Part shown: positions 4,928 to 5,187 of the stretch, piece after piece
Numbering within the stretch: position 1 is the stretch's first letter
How the letters are laid out: each line of letters starts with the position of its first letter
Assembly (NCBI GenBank): GCA_041481485.1
Contig: JBGPBY010000521.1
Coordinates: 1 to 5,187, forward strand
DNA from: JBGPBY01 sp041481485
Lineage (GTDB): Bacteria > Acidobacteriota > Terriglobia > 20CM-2-55-15
DNA length: 5,187 bases
Direction of reading: 5' to 3'
Made by a program: the position numbers and the translations under genes
Notes under the pieces: generated by a model
The model's input: only the letters and a program-made list of their open reading frames with translations
Told to the model about the DNA's origin: nothing
Database searches by the model: none

Positions 4928-5187
4928 TTGAACGGAGATCGCCTCAAGATCGCGGTATTCATCGATTTCGACAATATCGAAATCGGAGTTAAGAGCACAC
5001 TAAACCGGCACTTCGATGTGGGAACGGTGCTGGAAGCCATTAAGGAGCGTGGCGAAGTCGTCACCAAAGTTGCCTATGGCGACTGGAAACGCGCCGGCGA
5101 ACACAGCCGTGGAATGGCGCAGCATGCCATTCAAATGGTGCAGCGAACTCTGACACCTGGCGGAGATAAGAACGGCGCCGACATCAA
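4928..5187 (+). CDS. NYN-domain (PIN-like nuclease fold) protein, N-terminal part
   Basis: The gene runs off the window end after 86 codons. The translation starts MNGDRLKIAVFIDFDNIEIG, and the FIDFDN segment (11-16) with Asp13 and Asp15 is the first acidic motif of NYN domains (LabA/DUF88 group), which share the PIN-like metal-dependent RNase fold. A long helix region follows, with VAYGDW (48-53), a common NYN strand, then QRTLTPGGDKNGADI (72-86), where Lys81 and Asp85 match the second conserved acidic motif. The later motif (usually SGDSDF) and any C-terminal RNA-binding domain are outside the window. RNase activity is an inference from the family. TTG 4928 is chosen because of GGAGG at 4913-4917 and because no ATG or GTG is available upstream in frame. 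It is probably co-transcribed with the zinc-ribbon gene. Confidence 0.85.
   Translation, partial: MNGDRLKIAVFIDFDNIEIGVKSTLNRHFDVGTVLEAIKERGEVVTKVAYGDWKRAGEHSRGMAQHAIQMVQRTLTPGGDKNGADI

Overview
The window is an ordinary-looking stretch of bacterial chromosome with moderate GC (roughly mid-50s percent by eye). It is gene-dense, uses mostly ATG starts, and has several palindromic repeats between or inside genes. The organism is not certain. The mix of an ExoA-type AP endonuclease, an orphan HyuB, an eight-cysteine zinc-ribbon protein with an AFDELFKK tail, a NYN-domain protein and REP-like hairpins would fit a soil or sediment bacterium such as a member of Acidobacteriota. That placement is an inference from memory of similar proteins, not a result of a search.

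Layout. Positions 1-203 are non-coding. They hold two inverted copies of a hairpin-forming repeat (22-54 and 105-137), then a TATAAT box, a small dyad and a Shine-Dalgarno for the first gene. Next come an exodeoxyribonuclease III / AP endonuclease (204-1001, +) and, 3 bases later, a hydantoinase B / oxoprolinase-family subunit (1005-2573, +), which are probably co-transcribed. The last codons and stop of that gene lie inside a perfect 47-bp-arm palindrome (2562-2661) whose arms consist largely of a TGAACA(G/T) heptamer repeat. A flavin reductase-like protein follows (2714-3193, +), apparently on a near-leaderless transcript. Its stop overlaps by 9 bases the stop of a convergent alanine racemase gene (3185-4312, -).

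A 93-bp divergent intergenic region with an 8-bp-arm dyad separates alr from a small eight-cysteine zinc-ribbon protein (4406-4867, +). The early part of that gene contains three hairpins in a row. The last gene (4928 to the window end, +) starts at TTG after a good GGAGG. It encodes the N-terminal part of a NYN (PIN-like) nuclease-fold protein cut off by the window edge.

The genes do not form a single pathway: DNA repair, an amidohydrolase/carboxylase-type subunit, a flavin reductase, cell-wall D-alanine supply and two probable nucleic-acid- or metal-related proteins are simply neighbours. I see no clear new defence or mobile system. The most unusual things are the palindromes, particularly the one fused to the 3' end of the hydantoinase gene, and the missing HyuA partner.
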